From NCBI RefSeq assembly GCF_036075115.1, contig NZ_CP107958.1:4774001-4838000 (forward strand): a stretch of DNA of 64,000 bases, read 5' to 3'. The position numbers and the translations under genes were made by a program. The DNA is from Streptomyces sp. NBC_00377. GTDB taxonomy: Bacteria; Actinomycetota; Actinomycetes; Streptomycetales; Streptomycetaceae. Shown here piece by piece: positions 8,669-16,561 of the stretch; positions within the stretch are counted from its first letter, which is position 1, and each line of letters begins with the position of its first letter. The notes under the pieces are model-generated. The model was not told the DNA's origin and searched no databases. It saw only the letters and a program-made list of their open reading frames with translations.

Positions 8669-9220
8669 CTAGTCCACGTCGTCGAACGCGCCCGCGAAAT
8701 TGAGGCCGGGCATCGACGCCACCGGGGGAGCCGCGACCCGGGACGCGAAGTCGTCGCGTCGACAGCCGGCGTCGGGGTCGTAGACGTCGGTGTGGACGAC
8801 GACCCACACCGTGACCTCGCCGCGGGCGTCGTTGCGGACGCCCCAGTCGTCGGCCAGCGCCGTGATGATGTTGAGCCCGCGGCCGCCGTGCGCGGTGACC
8901 GAGGGGGTCGCGGGGGCCGGGCGGGTCGGGCCGCCGCCGTCGGTCACCTCGACCATCAGCCGGCCGCCCGGTTCGACACGCCACGCGGCCCGGACGTCAC
9001 CGTCCCCGGCCAGGGCTTCGCCCAGGGGTCTGCCGTGCTTGCAGGCATTGCTCAAGAGTTCGGAAAGGATCAGTACGGCGTCGTCGATGACCGATTCCGA
9101 GACTCCGCCACTGCGCAGTTGATCGCGCATGCGGTGTCTCGCGTTCCCCACGCCCGCAGGACCATGGGGTACGGCCATGCTCGACGACGCGGGCACCTCC
9201 TGTGCCACCACCAACGCCAC
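8669..9220 (-). CDS. Anti-sigma-type ATP-binding protein (RsbW-like HATPase)
   Basis: A 183-aa single-domain GHKL ATPase of the serine-kinase anti-sigma type abundant in Streptomyces. The N box is ILSELLSNACKHGRP, the G1 box VEVTDGGGP and the G2 region HGGRGLNIITALADDWG. The start is GTG at 9220, fixed by AAGGAGG eight bases upstream; a later ATG at 9178 would drop the first strand. No cognate sigma or anti-sigma antagonist is adjacent. The PP2C protein at 3835 and the sigma factors near 57 kb are possible but unproven partners. Confidence 0.88.
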   Translation of the reverse strand: MALVVAQEVPASSSMAVPHGPAGVGNARHRMRDQLRSGGVSESVIDDAVLILSELLSNACKHGRPLGEALAGDGDVRAAWRVEPGGRLMVEVTDGGGPTRPAPATPSVTAHGGRGLNIITALADDWGVRNDARGEVTVWVVVHTDVYDPDAGCRRDDFASRVAAPPVASMPGLNFAGAFDDVD

Positions 9221-9481
9221 CCCCGAGACCTCCTTCGCCCCACGCCACGGTGTGGATGCCCCATTGGCCTGTACCGGAAACCGGCCAATGCGGCCCCGGC
9301 GACGCATTCGTCATGTCGAACACGTACCGAACGCGCCGGAGCACTCCCTGTGAGGGGCCTGTCAGTGAGTGGCTGAATTCGAACGTTATGGCTGAGAACG
9401 GAGGATGCTGTAGGCGGGCTGTGTGGTCAAGAGGTGTGGATGGGTCTTCTGGGACTTCTGTGACTTCCTCCAGTCGCCGGC

Positions 9482-10318
9482 TCAGCGGCCCAGCCGTCGC
9501 AGCACCTCGCGCGGACGGTTGGTGATGATGGCGTCGACGCCCAGCTCGACGCAGAGATCGACATCCCCGGGTTCGTTCACGGTCCACACGTGCACGCGGT
9601 GGCCGGCCGCCTTCAGGCGCTCGATGTACGCCGGGTGGTTGCGCACGATCCTGATGGAGGGACCGGCGATCCCCACCCCCGCGGGCAGCCGCCCGTCGCG
9701 CAGCCGGGGCGAGACGAACTGCATCAGATAGACCGTCGGCACGGTGGGGGCCGCGGCCCGCACGCGATGCAGGGAGCGGGCCGAGAAACTCATGATCCGC
9801 ACGGGGGACCCGGCCGCCGAGGCCGGCGCGTCCAGGCCGAACCTCTTCAGCAGCACCAGGAGCCGCTCCTCCACCTGTCCGGCCCAGCGTGTCGGATGCT
9901 TGGTCTCGATGGCCAGCTCCACCCGTCGTCCCGCGTCGGAGACGAGCTCCAGCAGGCGCTCCAGGGTCAGGACGGAGGTCTCCGCGCGGTCCTCCGGCCT
10001 GACCTCCCAGTCGGGGTCCTCCTCGCGCGCGTGCCAGGCCTCGCGGGCCTCCCGCGTCTTCCAGGAACCGAAGTCCAGCGCCGCGAGGTCGGCCAGCTCC
10101 AGGGCGGAGACCGCGCCGCGGCCGTTGGACGTACGGTTGACGCGACGGTCGTGGACACAGACGAGATGGCCGTCCGCCGTCAGTCGTACATCGCACTCGA
10201 GGGCGTCCGCGCCGTCCTCGATGGCCTTCTTGTACGCGGCCAGAGTGTGCTCGGGGGCATCCTCGGAAGCCCCGCGATGGGCGACGACTTGAATGTGGTC
10301 CTGCCGTACGTGGGTCAC
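9482..10318 (-). CDS. Glycerophosphodiester phosphodiesterase
   Basis: A 278-aa TIM-barrel enzyme that hydrolyses glycerophosphodiesters to glycerol 3-phosphate and an alcohol. Active-site residues are in place: H14-R15 in VVAHRGASEDAPEHT, E41 and D43 in ECDVRL, and H56 in CVHDRRVNRT; the late IETKHP and VHVWTVNEP segments are family-typical. There is no signal peptide, so it is probably cytosolic. The start is GTG at 10318, and no strong Shine-Dalgarno is visible. It is divergent from the HtrA gene across about 280 bp. Confidence 0.92.
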   Translation of the reverse strand: MTHVRQDHIQVVAHRGASEDAPEHTLAAYKKAIEDGADALECDVRLTADGHLVCVHDRRVNRTSNGRGAVSALELADLAALDFGSWKTREAREAWHAREEDPDWEVRPEDRAETSVLTLERLLELVSDAGRRVELAIETKHPTRWAGQVEERLLVLLKRFGLDAPASAAGSPVRIMSFSARSLHRVRAAAPTVPTVYLMQFVSPRLRDGRLPAGVGIAGPSIRIVRNHPAYIERLKAAGHRVHVWTVNEPGDVDLCVELGVDAIITNRPREVLRRLGR

Positions 10319-10600
10319 CGCGTCATGGTGCCACCGGGGCCCGGTCGTCTGAGAACCCTCTGAGATGTTTCGACGATGCGTACTTAATGTTCCTGATGAC
10401 CCATATAAGGAATGGCCATGGACCCACAGCCACCGCTTATGGTGCTCTGACGGCCCGTGGGAAAAGCTGAGACGTACAAAAGCACACGCACAGCTTCAGC
10501 GCGCCGGGTCGACGACAAAGCGTGCGGGAAAGCGCGCGAGCGCGGACGAGCGTGACCCAGTGTGACCGACGACAACAGCCGTGGATCGAGGAGTAGAGCT

Positions 10601-12199
10601 GTGAGCACCGAGAACGAGGGCAAGAGCGAGGGCACCCAGGTACCCCCGGCCCCGTCCGCACCCCCCGTGCCGGTGGAATCTCCCTCGGCCTCCCCGCAGG
10701 CGGCAGCACCCGACGCCGCGCCCACGACTCCGCTGCCCGCGGCGCCCGCGCAGGCACCGGAAGCCGGTCGTGACGCCGGTGCGGGTGCGCCCGAGGGCCA
10801 CTGGCCGCCGCCCACCGCCCCGCCGGGAGCCCCGGCCCCGGTCGACGGCGACTGGCCGCCGCCGACCGCTCCGCACGGATCCCCGGTCCCGCAGGCGGCC
10901 CCGGCCGCTGACGACTGGCCCACCCAGGTCCCCGCCACACCGCTGTACGCGGACCCCGGTGCGGGCACGCACGCGTACGGCGCCGGCGCACCGGCCGGAG
11001 GCACCGGTGGCTTCGGCGGCCCGGGCGGCCCCGAGGGAACCGCGTGGGGCGCCTCCTACCAGCAGCCCGCGCCCAAGTCGGGTCGCGGGCGCGGCGGGCT
11101 CGTCGCCGCGATCCTCGTCGCCGCGCTGGTCGCGGGCGGCCTGGGCGGGGGTCTCGGCTACACCTTGGCCAAGAACGACGACGACACCGGCTCGACCACC
11201 GTCGCCGCGTCCACCAACGGGGGCGACGTCAAGCGCGACCCGGGCACGGTCGCCGGGGTCGCCGCCAGGGCGCTGCCCAGCACCGTCACCATCGAGGCCG
11301 AGTCCAGCAGCGGCGAGGGCGGCACCGGCACCGGCTTCGTCTTCGACACCCAGGGCCACATCGTCACCAACAACCACGTCGTCGCGGACGCGGTCGATGG
11401 CGGCAAGGTGACGGCCACCTTCCCCAACGGCAAGAAGTACGACGCCGAGGTCGTCGGGCACGCCCAGGGCTACGACGTCGCCGTCATCAAACTCAAGAAC
11501 GCCCCATCGGACCTGAAGCCGCTCGCCCTCGGCGACTCCGACAAGGTGGCGGTCGGCGACTCGACGATCGCGATCGGTGCCCCCTTCGGCCTGTCCAACA
11601 CGGTCACGACGGGCATCATCAGCGCCAAGAACCGCCCGGTGGCCTCCAGCGACGGCAGCAGCAGCGCCGCCTCCTACATGAGCGCCCTCCAGACGGACGC
11701 CTCGATCAACCCGGGCAACTCCGGCGGCCCCCTGCTGGACGCCTCGGGCAACGTCATCGGCATCAACTCCGCGATCCAGTCCACCGGCAGCGGCGGCCTG
11801 GGCGGCACCACCCAGTCCGGCTCGATCGGCCTCGGCTTCGCCATCCCGATCAACCAGGCCAAGTACGTCGCCCAGCAGCTGATCAAGACCGGCGAGCCGG
11901 TGTACGCCAAGATCGGCGCGTCCGTCTCCCTGGCGGACTCCACGAACGGCGCGAAGATCACCGACACGGCCGACGGTGGCGCCTCCGCCGTCGAGTCGGG
12001 CGGCCCGGCGGCCCAGGCCGGCCTGAAGCCCGGCGACGTCATCACCAAGCTCGACGACATGGTGATCGACAGCGGCCCCACCCTCATCGGCGAGATCTGG
12101 ACCCACCAGCCCGGCGACAAGGTCACGATCACCTACGAGCGCGACGGCAAGACCCACACCGTCGACCTCACCCTGGGCTCCCGCAAGGGCGACAGCTGA
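10601..12199 (+). CDS. HtrA/DegP-type membrane-anchored serine protease with PDZ domain
   Basis: A 532-aa protein with a disordered Pro/Ala-rich cytoplasmic region (1-160) carrying repeats of the type DWPPPTAP (near 67, 84 and 105), one TM helix (165-190, LVAAILVAALVAGG) and an extracytoplasmic trypsin-like domain with triad H259 (TNNHVV), D292 (YDVAVIK) and S374 (GNSGGPL). A C-terminal PDZ domain covers about 430-520 (GLKPGDVITKL). It probably degrades or refolds damaged exported proteins. The GTG at 10601 has GAGGAG 7-9 bases upstream; the earlier GTG at 10562 lacks one. The gene is alone and divergent from the GDPD gene. Confidence 0.92.
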   Translation: MSTENEGKSEGTQVPPAPSAPPVPVESPSASPQAAAPDAAPTTPLPAAPAQAPEAGRDAGAGAPEGHWPPPTAPPGAPAPVDGDWPPPTAPHGSPVPQAAPAADDWPTQVPATPLYADPGAGTHAYGAGAPAGGTGGFGGPGGPEGTAWGASYQQPAPKSGRGRGGLVAAILVAALVAGGLGGGLGYTLAKNDDDTGSTTVAASTNGGDVKRDPGTVAGVAARALPSTVTIEAESSSGEGGTGTGFVFDTQGHIVTNNHVVADAVDGGKVTATFPNGKKYDAEVVGHAQGYDVAVIKLKNAPSDLKPLALGDSDKVAVGDSTIAIGAPFGLSNTVTTGIISAKNRPVASSDGSSSAASYMSALQTDASINPGNSGGPLLDASGNVIGINSAIQSTGSGGLGGTTQSGSIGLGFAIPINQAKYVAQQLIKTGEPVYAKIGASVSLADSTNGAKITDTADGGASAVESGGPAAQAGLKPGDVITKLDDMVIDSGPTLIGEIWTHQPGDKVTITYERDGKTHTVDLTLGSRKGDS

Positions 12200-12401
12200 C
12201 GCCCACGACGACCCCGGCCCCCGCCCCTCCGACCCACGCGCGCGTACCTCCCCGGTCCAGCTCCCGCTGACCCCACGCGCGCGTGCACTCGTCACCCTGT
12301 CCCGCACCGCCGGCCACCGGCGGCCACCGGCGGAGGGCCGCACGAAGGCGAGTCGGCGGCCTCTACGGCACGTGAGGTCGCGGGCGCCGAGGCATGGAAA
12401 C

Positions 12402-12450
12402 GAGTGAGGCGGTCTGCCGGAAGCCACAGCTTCGGCAGACCGCCTCACTC
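12402..12450. terminator. 18-bp perfect bidirectional hairpin
   Basis: GAGTGAGGCGGTCTGCCG (12402-12419) pairs exactly with 12433-12450. A bulged GAAGC/GCTTC extension closes the loop. It sits between the convergent protease and lipoprotein genes and can serve both. Confidence 0.85.
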
Positions 12451-12464
12451 ATCGCGAGCCCGGA

Positions 12465-13106
12465 TCAGAGCAGCGCACCGTCGGTGATCTGCGTGGCTGT
12501 GCCGTTCTTGATCGCGACCTCGGCCTCCACGCCCTTCTTGGCCGCCTTCTCCAGGTCGGCCTCCTCGCACGGCGCGTCCACCTTCGAGCCGGCGGTGCCG
12601 CAGATCTGGCCCCCGCCCAGGATCACGGTGTCCTCGGCGAGGAAGAAGGCCTGCTGCTCGCCGCCGGAGCCCTTGGCCGCAGGACCGTCGACCAGGTACT
12701 TGCCGGGCGCCACGTACCGCACGATGCCGTACCAGGTGCCGCTGACGCCCTGGCCCTTGCCGAGGCCCTCCACGACGGTCTCGCTGGAGTCGGACGTGCC
12801 CCCGGACGCTGACGTGCCGGTGCCGCCGGAGCCGGACGTGCTGCTGCCGCCGGACGTGCCGCCGGAGCCGGACGTGCTGCTGCCGCCTGACGCGCCGCCA
12901 CTGCCGGACGTCGTCCCGGAACCGGAGGGGGATGCGGAGGTGTCGCTCCCGCCCGGGGTGTTGGACTTGCTCGCCGCCGCGGACGCGTCGACCTTGCCGG
13001 AGGAGCTGTCGGCGGCGTCGTCGCCCTGGCTGCACGCCGTCATCAGCAGGGTGCCGCCCAGGAGCGCGGCGGAGACAAGGAAGGCCTTGCGACGGTTGCG
13101 GATCAT
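12465..13106 (-). CDS. Lipoprotein with Gly/Ser repeat linker
   Basis: A 213-aa predicted lipoprotein. The signal peptide MIRNRRKAFLVSAALLGGTLLMTAC ends in the lipobox LMTAC (lipidated Cys25). Residues 45-105 are a Gly/Ser/Thr linker made of repeated SGGSSTSGSGGT units; the DNA there (about 12790-12930) is a tandem repeat. The C-terminal domain (110-213) has KGQGVSGTWYGIVRYVAPGKYLV, two further cysteines and a terminal ITDGALL. I do not recognise a family. ATG follows GGGGAATTGACCC. The long repetitive spacer would hold the domain away from the membrane. Confidence 0.8.
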   Translation of the reverse strand: MIRNRRKAFLVSAALLGGTLLMTACSQGDDAADSSSGKVDASAAASKSNTPGGSDTSASPSGSGTTSGSGGASGGSSTSGSGGTSGGSSTSGSGGTGTSASGGTSDSSETVVEGLGKGQGVSGTWYGIVRYVAPGKYLVDGPAAKGSGGEQQAFFLAEDTVILGGGQICGTAGSKVDAPCEEADLEKAAKKGVEAEVAIKNGTATQITDGALL

Positions 13107-13524
13107 GGGTCAATTCCCCTGCGTGATCGATTGGTTGGAGCTGAGATGAGAGCGGTTCCTCAGCGCCGGGCTTGATCATTATGAGGGCGCTGGACCCGAG
13201 CGGATACCTCGGTCCTCGATCCAGGACGACCCCGTCACAGTGCCGTGACACGAACAACTCGACCTCACGGGACTGAGGTTGCTGCTCCTCGCCACGCTGC
13301 GGTGGCACCGAGGGCTGCCGATCACCTCTGCGGTGTGCCGACGGAGTGCGTACCGGACGCTGGGCGTACTGATCACAAGCGTTGTCGACACTGGTGGGTC
13401 CCGAACACGGCGAAGACCTCCGATGTCAGGACAGCGCCAGTGGGCCCCGTGTGGACCACGCCCCCCGAGCAGCGCCCGCGCCGGGTACTCTGTACCCGCT
13501 CCGCCCCAGGTGGGCCGGGGCGCG
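13107..13524. other. Intergenic region upstream of tRNA-Ser
   Basis: 418 bp without a credible coding frame. The last 60 bases before the tRNA contain the palindrome GGGTACTCTGTACCC, whose TACTCT is a candidate -10 element for the tRNA. The rest is the lipoprotein promoter side and shows nothing else. Confidence 0.5.
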
Positions 13525-13611
13525 GGTGGGTTGCCCGAGCGGCCTAAGGGAACGGTCTTGAAAACCGTCGTGGCAGCGATGTCACCGTGGGTTCAAATCC
13601 CACACCCACCG
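13525..13611 (+). tRNA. tRNA-Ser (anticodon TGA)
   Basis: An 87-nt class II tRNA. The acceptor arm GGTGGGT pairs with ACCCACC, the anticodon arm is ACGGT-CTTGAAA-ACCGT with anticodon TGA, there is a long variable arm, and the T arm is GTGGG-TTCAAAT-CCCAC. The discriminator is G, and CCA is not encoded. The 3' 50 bases are duplicated at 16269, marking it as an integration site. Confidence 0.96.
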
Positions 13612-13638
13612 CAGATGAACGGCCCCTGACCAGGTGAA
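13562..13638 (+). repeat. att-like direct repeat, tRNA copy
   Basis: 77 bp running from the tRNA anticodon loop through its 3' end and 27 bp of flank. It is identical to 16269-16345 except at 13615 (A versus G). The similarity extends 10 more bases upstream with two further mismatches. Confidence 0.9.
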
Positions 13639-13651
13639 TCGGTCGGGGGCC
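13621..13651 (+). terminator. Terminator hairpin of tRNA-Ser(TGA)
   Basis: GGCCCCTGACC (13621-13631) pairs with GGTCGGGGGCC (13641-13651) with one T-G wobble. Only the left arm is present in the second att copy, so the repeat boundary falls inside this hairpin loop. Confidence 0.75.
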
Positions 13652-13735
13652 GATCTCATGTGGGCTGCCCGTCAACGCCCGTGGTTCCCCGCCGGTTACC
13701 GGGCGATCGGGCACGGCAGGGGCACGGCCCTTCGG

Positions 13736-13951
13736 CTACTCGTAGACGACGGCCGCACTGAGGGCCCGCGCAAAATACATCCAGTCGCCGTCCGGCGGCA
13801 TCTCTTCGCCGAGGTACCGGTACGAGCCGGGAGAGTCCGTGATCCACGCGACGAGCGCACCGAGGTAGTCCTCCACTGTGCGGTTCTCCCAACTTTCCCG
13901 CTGCCCCCGAACGTCGGACGGCAGGCGCACCCTGGCGCACGGTGTGGTCAC
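13736..13951 (-). CDS. Small DUF7660-like protein
   Basis: A 71-aa protein. The stretch WENRTVEDYLGALVAWITD, followed by a short linker and WMYFARALSAAVVYE, matches my recollection of the DUF7660 family (WEN-T-E-YL-AL-AW ... F--AL-AA-VYE), a small domain of unknown function often near contact-dependent or phage-defence loci. The N-terminus is short for the family, so the gene may be truncated. The start is GTG at 13951 without a clear ribosome binding site. Confidence 0.55.
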   Translation of the reverse strand: MTTPCARVRLPSDVRGQRESWENRTVEDYLGALVAWITDSPGSYRYLGEEMPPDGDWMYFARALSAAVVYE

Positions 13952-14004
13952 CGGGATGGCGGGCCATCACACCGGAGAGGGCGCCGAAACCGGAGGACTA
14001 CGCG

Positions 14005-14112
14005 ATGGCTACTTCTGGCTCCCGCCGTGAGACGACGTCACCGAGCGGATGGGACTCCCGCCTTTACTGGCAGTGGATCGCGTACAACACGATCGCCTTC
14101 GTGTGCTATTGA
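14005..14112 (+). pseudogene. N-terminal fragment of an unknown, probably membrane, protein
   Basis: A 35-codon frame behind a textbook GGAGGACTACGCG ribosome binding site. It reads MATSGSRRETTSPSGWDSR and ends ..YWQWIAYNTIAFVCY-stop, the amphipathic-to-hydrophobic start of a membrane protein cut off inside its first TM helix. The following bases carry unrelated sequence. It could still be translated as a short peptide. Confidence 0.5.
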
Positions 14113-14152
14113 GGTGCACGGCCGCAGCTCCTACCGTGTTCCTGATCGCTCG

Positions 14153-14260
14153 GTGACGACCGAAGCTCCGGCAGGCCCAGAACCCGAACTGATCCATGGT
14201 GAGCGGACTCTGTACGACAACCCTTGGGTCAAGCTGAGCCTCGTAGACGTTGAGCCACCA
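14153..14260 (+). pseudogene. NUDIX hydrolase N-terminal fragment
   Basis: Starting at GTG 14153, the frame encodes a 36-residue segment whose ERTLYDNPWVKLSLVDVEPP is typical of the first strands of Streptomyces NUDIX hydrolases. Similarity stops at the VEPP codons, before the Nudix box (GX5EX7REUXEEXGU), which is absent. The downstream sequence belongs to a different family, so this is a deletion junction. Confidence 0.65.
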
Positions 14261-14586
14261 CTGGCCGAACTTTCCCGTGGGGTGATCAGAAGACTGCCGC
14301 AAAGTGCAATGTCCGAGAGGCTGGGGTGGAACGCACCACATCTGTCTCTCGGTACCACAGTGGCGTTTAGACATATGGGGTCTACGACATGGTGGGCAAC
14401 TTATGGGAATGGCTTGTTACCTCGACCGCGCCAGGGCGGTATGAGCTTCGAGGCAGTGCCTTTACAAGTCCTCTGTTTCGGGGAGTCCCCGCCATTCCCA
14501 ACGACGCCAACGACACGATGCATGACGACGACACAGGGTTCCGCTGTGTAGCTGGGCCCGAGCAGATACATCTTGGCAAGGGCTGA
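14260..14586 (+). pseudogene. Formylglycine-generating-enzyme-like (SUMF1) C-terminal fragment with internal stop
   Basis: In the frame starting near 14263 the sequence reads TGRTFPWGDQ, KCNVREAGVERTTSVSRY, then an in-frame TAG at 14368-14370, TYGVYDMVGNLWEW, and NDANDTMHDDDTGFRCV, ending at TGA 14586. These are the conserved C-terminal blocks of the FGE-sulfatase/SUMF1 fold used by sulfatase maturases and EgtB/PvdO-like iron enzymes. The N-terminal half is missing, and the piece is joined directly to the NUDIX fragment. It is non-functional as read. Confidence 0.8.
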
Positions 14587-14912
14587 TCGAAAGGGCGGGT
14601 AGTGCAACACGACTGCCCGGGCACTGTGTCCCTCCCACCCGGCCGTCGCCGATCGTCGGCGGCGGCCAGGACGCCCGTACGGGCCAGTCCGGCGCGCCGG
14701 AGCCGCCCGCGTCGGCGAGGCTGAGCGACGGGGCGTGTCCGACCCGGGAAGACGGTGGACACCGCCCGAGGGCCACGCACGAGAGGTGAGAGGCGGAGAG
14801 GTCCCATGAGCGGTTGCGGCGAGGCGACGGCCACGACGACGGCAGAGCCGGAAAAGGGTCGCCCGGGTCGCGCCCCGCGAGATTCCGGTCGCCGCAGGTG
14901 AGCACAGCACTC

Positions 14913-15503
14913 ATGCGGATCGCGGTCATCGGGGACTGTCCCGTCTTCCGGCACGGCGTCTCCGAACTAATCGACAGCGCACCGGACCTCCACCTGGTCG
15001 CGGCCGCGCAGTCGGTGGAGACCGCGGACGGCACCCTGGGCGGCGCGGAAGTGGTGCTGATCGACCTCCAGCAGTCCGCGCCGACGCTCACCGAGGCCGT
15101 GGTGAAGCTGCGGACGCGGGGACATGCCATCCTCGTCGTGTCCTCCTCTCCGCAGATCGACGCCGTCCAGGTGATCCGGGCGGGCGCGAGCGGCTATCTG
15201 AGCCGGCAGGCGGAGGCTCACGAGGTCCTGACGGCGATTCGCACAGTGGGCTCGGGCCGCAGTTATGTGGCCGCGCCGGCCAGCCATTTGGTGGGAAGGT
15301 CCCTCCATTTCACGGTACGGGAGCAGGAAATCCTGCGCCTTCTCGCAAATGGTTCAACGGACCACGAAATCGCCGCCAAACTGGGAATCAGCAAACACAC
15401 CGTCCAGTCGCACCTCGACCGAATCGGCGAGAAAACCGGCTCCCGCCGCCGACCGGACCTGACTCGGATCGCCGTGGAACACGGGCTCACCGACCCCGAG
15501 TAA
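14913..15503 (+). CDS. LuxR/NarL-type response regulator (orphan)
   Basis: A 196-aa two-domain regulator. The receiver is at residues 1-115 with acid-pocket D8 (VIGDCP), phospho-acceptor D51 (VLIDLQ), SS at the switch position (VVSSSP) and a G-Y-L near the Lys position (GYLSRQA), where the usual invariant Lys is replaced. A LuxR HTH covers 130-190 (FTVREQEILRLLANGSTDHEIAAKLGISKHTVQSHL, broken here). No histidine kinase is adjacent, and the missing lysine suggests atypical phosphorylation. ATG 14913 has AGGTGAG 10 bases upstream; GTG 14898 is an alternative. It lies inside the tRNA-Ser-bounded relic and may be cargo. Confidence 0.85.
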   Translation: MRIAVIGDCPVFRHGVSELIDSAPDLHLVAAAQSVETADGTLGGAEVVLIDLQQSAPTLTEAVVKLRTRGHAILVVSSSPQIDAVQVIRAGASGYLSRQAEAHEVLTAIRTVGSGRSYVAAPASHLVGRSLHFTVREQEILRLLANGSTDHEIAAKLGISKHTVQSHLDRIGEKTGSRRRPDLTRIAVEHGLTDPE

Positions 15504-15626
15504 GGTCCCCTAGGGGTAGTTCTGCCCCGCTGGCCGTGGGCAATTGTCGCTCTTGACCAACGCAGGCGAAAGCAAGACCTTTGTTGAGGACCACTGATGG
15601 GACACGGAAATCAGCTGGGAGAAGTC

Positions 15627-16007
15627 ATGCGCAATCGGCTCGCAGTTCTCATCATTGCTACACTGCTTCCTTTGGCGGGAGGGACCTCGCTCGCGGCAGC
15701 CAGTCAGGCAGGGGACCCCCCTCCGCTCGGAAAAGTCACGGTCTTCGGGACAGTCAAGGACTGCCCGGGCGACTCTTCCCCCGACACGGTGAAGATAACG
15801 GCCGGCAACGAAACAATGGTCGACAATTCACTCGCGGGAAACGGCAACTCTTACTCTGTCACCTTCAAGAAGATCCCCACAACAGGCTCGACGGGCAGGC
15901 CCACCGTGACCTGCGAAAACGATAAGACATACGAGCCGGATCCATTCACGATCAACGGGGCGCCGACCTCTGCCCCCGTGAAGCAGAAGCAGAACCTCAA
16001 GCCCTAA
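15627..16007 (+). CDS. Small secreted protein
   Basis: A 126-aa protein with a signal peptide MRNRLAVLIIATLLPLAGG and a likely AAAS cleavage site. The mature part (about 98 aa) has two cysteines (KDCPGD, VTCEND) that could form one disulfide, and it is rich in Thr, Asn and Lys, so it is probably a small beta domain. No family is recognised. The ATG at 15627 is preceded by GGGAGAAGTC and gives a proper signal peptide, so I prefer it to the ATG at 15597. Base composition is lower in GC than the neighbours, consistent with acquired DNA. Confidence 0.7.
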   Translation: MRNRLAVLIIATLLPLAGGTSLAAASQAGDPPPLGKVTVFGTVKDCPGDSSPDTVKITAGNETMVDNSLAGNGNSYSVTFKKIPTTGSTGRPTVTCENDKTYEPDPFTINGAPTSAPVKQKQNLKP

Positions 16008-16268
16008 CCTCGATCGTTCATGAGTCCTCGTCGGTTCGCTGACGGGGACTCTGCGTTTGTGTGGTGCGTCTTTTCGGGGGTTGGGGCAGGGCGAGTGCCT
16101 CGCGAGGTCAGGCCGGATCCGAAAACTAGACGGTCGCCCCACCCTCGCCAGGCACCCAACTCGGGATTCCATGGGCCATGTGTGGGCCAGCGCCGTGGAA
16201 GGGTGCACGGCTCAGCGTAGATGCGCAGGTCAGAGACGGGCTGGGCCGTGCCGTCGCGACGCTCTTGT

Positions 16269-16345
16269 AAACCGTCGTGGCAGCGATGTCACCGTGGGTT
16301 CAAATCCCACACCCACCGCAGGTGAACGGCCCCTGACCAGGTGAA
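16269..16345 (+). repeat. att-like direct repeat, displaced tRNA-Ser 3' end
   Basis: A copy of tRNA-Ser(TGA) from the anticodon loop to the 3' end plus 27 bp of flank, one mismatch in 77 bp. The tRNA 5' half is absent, and the base at the third anticodon position is T instead of A, so this cannot make a tRNA. Confidence 0.9.
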
Positions 16346-16358
16346 CGGCCCCTGACCA
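16321..16358 (+). repeat. 19-bp tandem duplication at the att end
   Basis: GGTGAACGGCCCCTGACCA occurs twice in perfect tandem (16321-16339 and 16340-16358). The intact tRNA side has a single copy of the unit with one difference (A for the second G). Confidence 0.9.
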
Positions 16359-16561
16359 GGTGAGCAGAGCTGATCCCGAGAGAGGCCGGCCGACAGATCC
16401 ACCTTGGGGTAGGTGCCGATACCTGCCGTCGGGGCCAGAGCGCCTGCCGAGGGGCGCCCGGCCTCCGTCATTGCCAAGAGTGAGATGCGGTTCGTGGAGC
16501 GGCGTGAGCCGCTGAGCCGCTCGGGCCCGCCGTGCGGGCGTGGGCCCGGACGCTGGTTGCT

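Larger units (their letters stand above)
13612..16345. mobile_element. Decayed integrated element bounded by tRNA-Ser 3' repeats
   Basis: The segment lies between the intact tRNA-Ser(TGA) and a 77-bp near-identical copy of its 3' end and flank. It contains a small DUF7660-like gene, the N-terminal piece of a probable membrane protein, a NUDIX fragment fused to a broken sulfatase-modifying-type gene, an orphan LuxR-type regulator and a small secreted protein. No integrase or replication gene remains. The layout (intact tRNA on one side, displaced 3' end on the other) is that of site-specific integration by a tyrosine recombinase; the element has since been heavily deleted. Confidence 0.75.
16008..16561. 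other. Gene-free end of the tRNA-Ser element and flank
   Basis: No coding sequence is supported. It contains the second att copy (16269-16345), two tandem 19-bp units overlapping its end, and a 7-bp stem GAGCGGC/GCCGCTC near 16496-16521 that may act as a weak terminator for the minus-strand Prim-Pol gene. Confidence 0.6.

Noticed and set aside
12233..12290. Repeated CCACGCGCGCGT words
   Set aside because: Alternating CG runs are common across this genome and occur at many unrelated sites in the window.
13245..13547. Plus-strand frames upstream of tRNA-Ser
   Set aside because: No start signals, no motifs, and they run into the tRNA.
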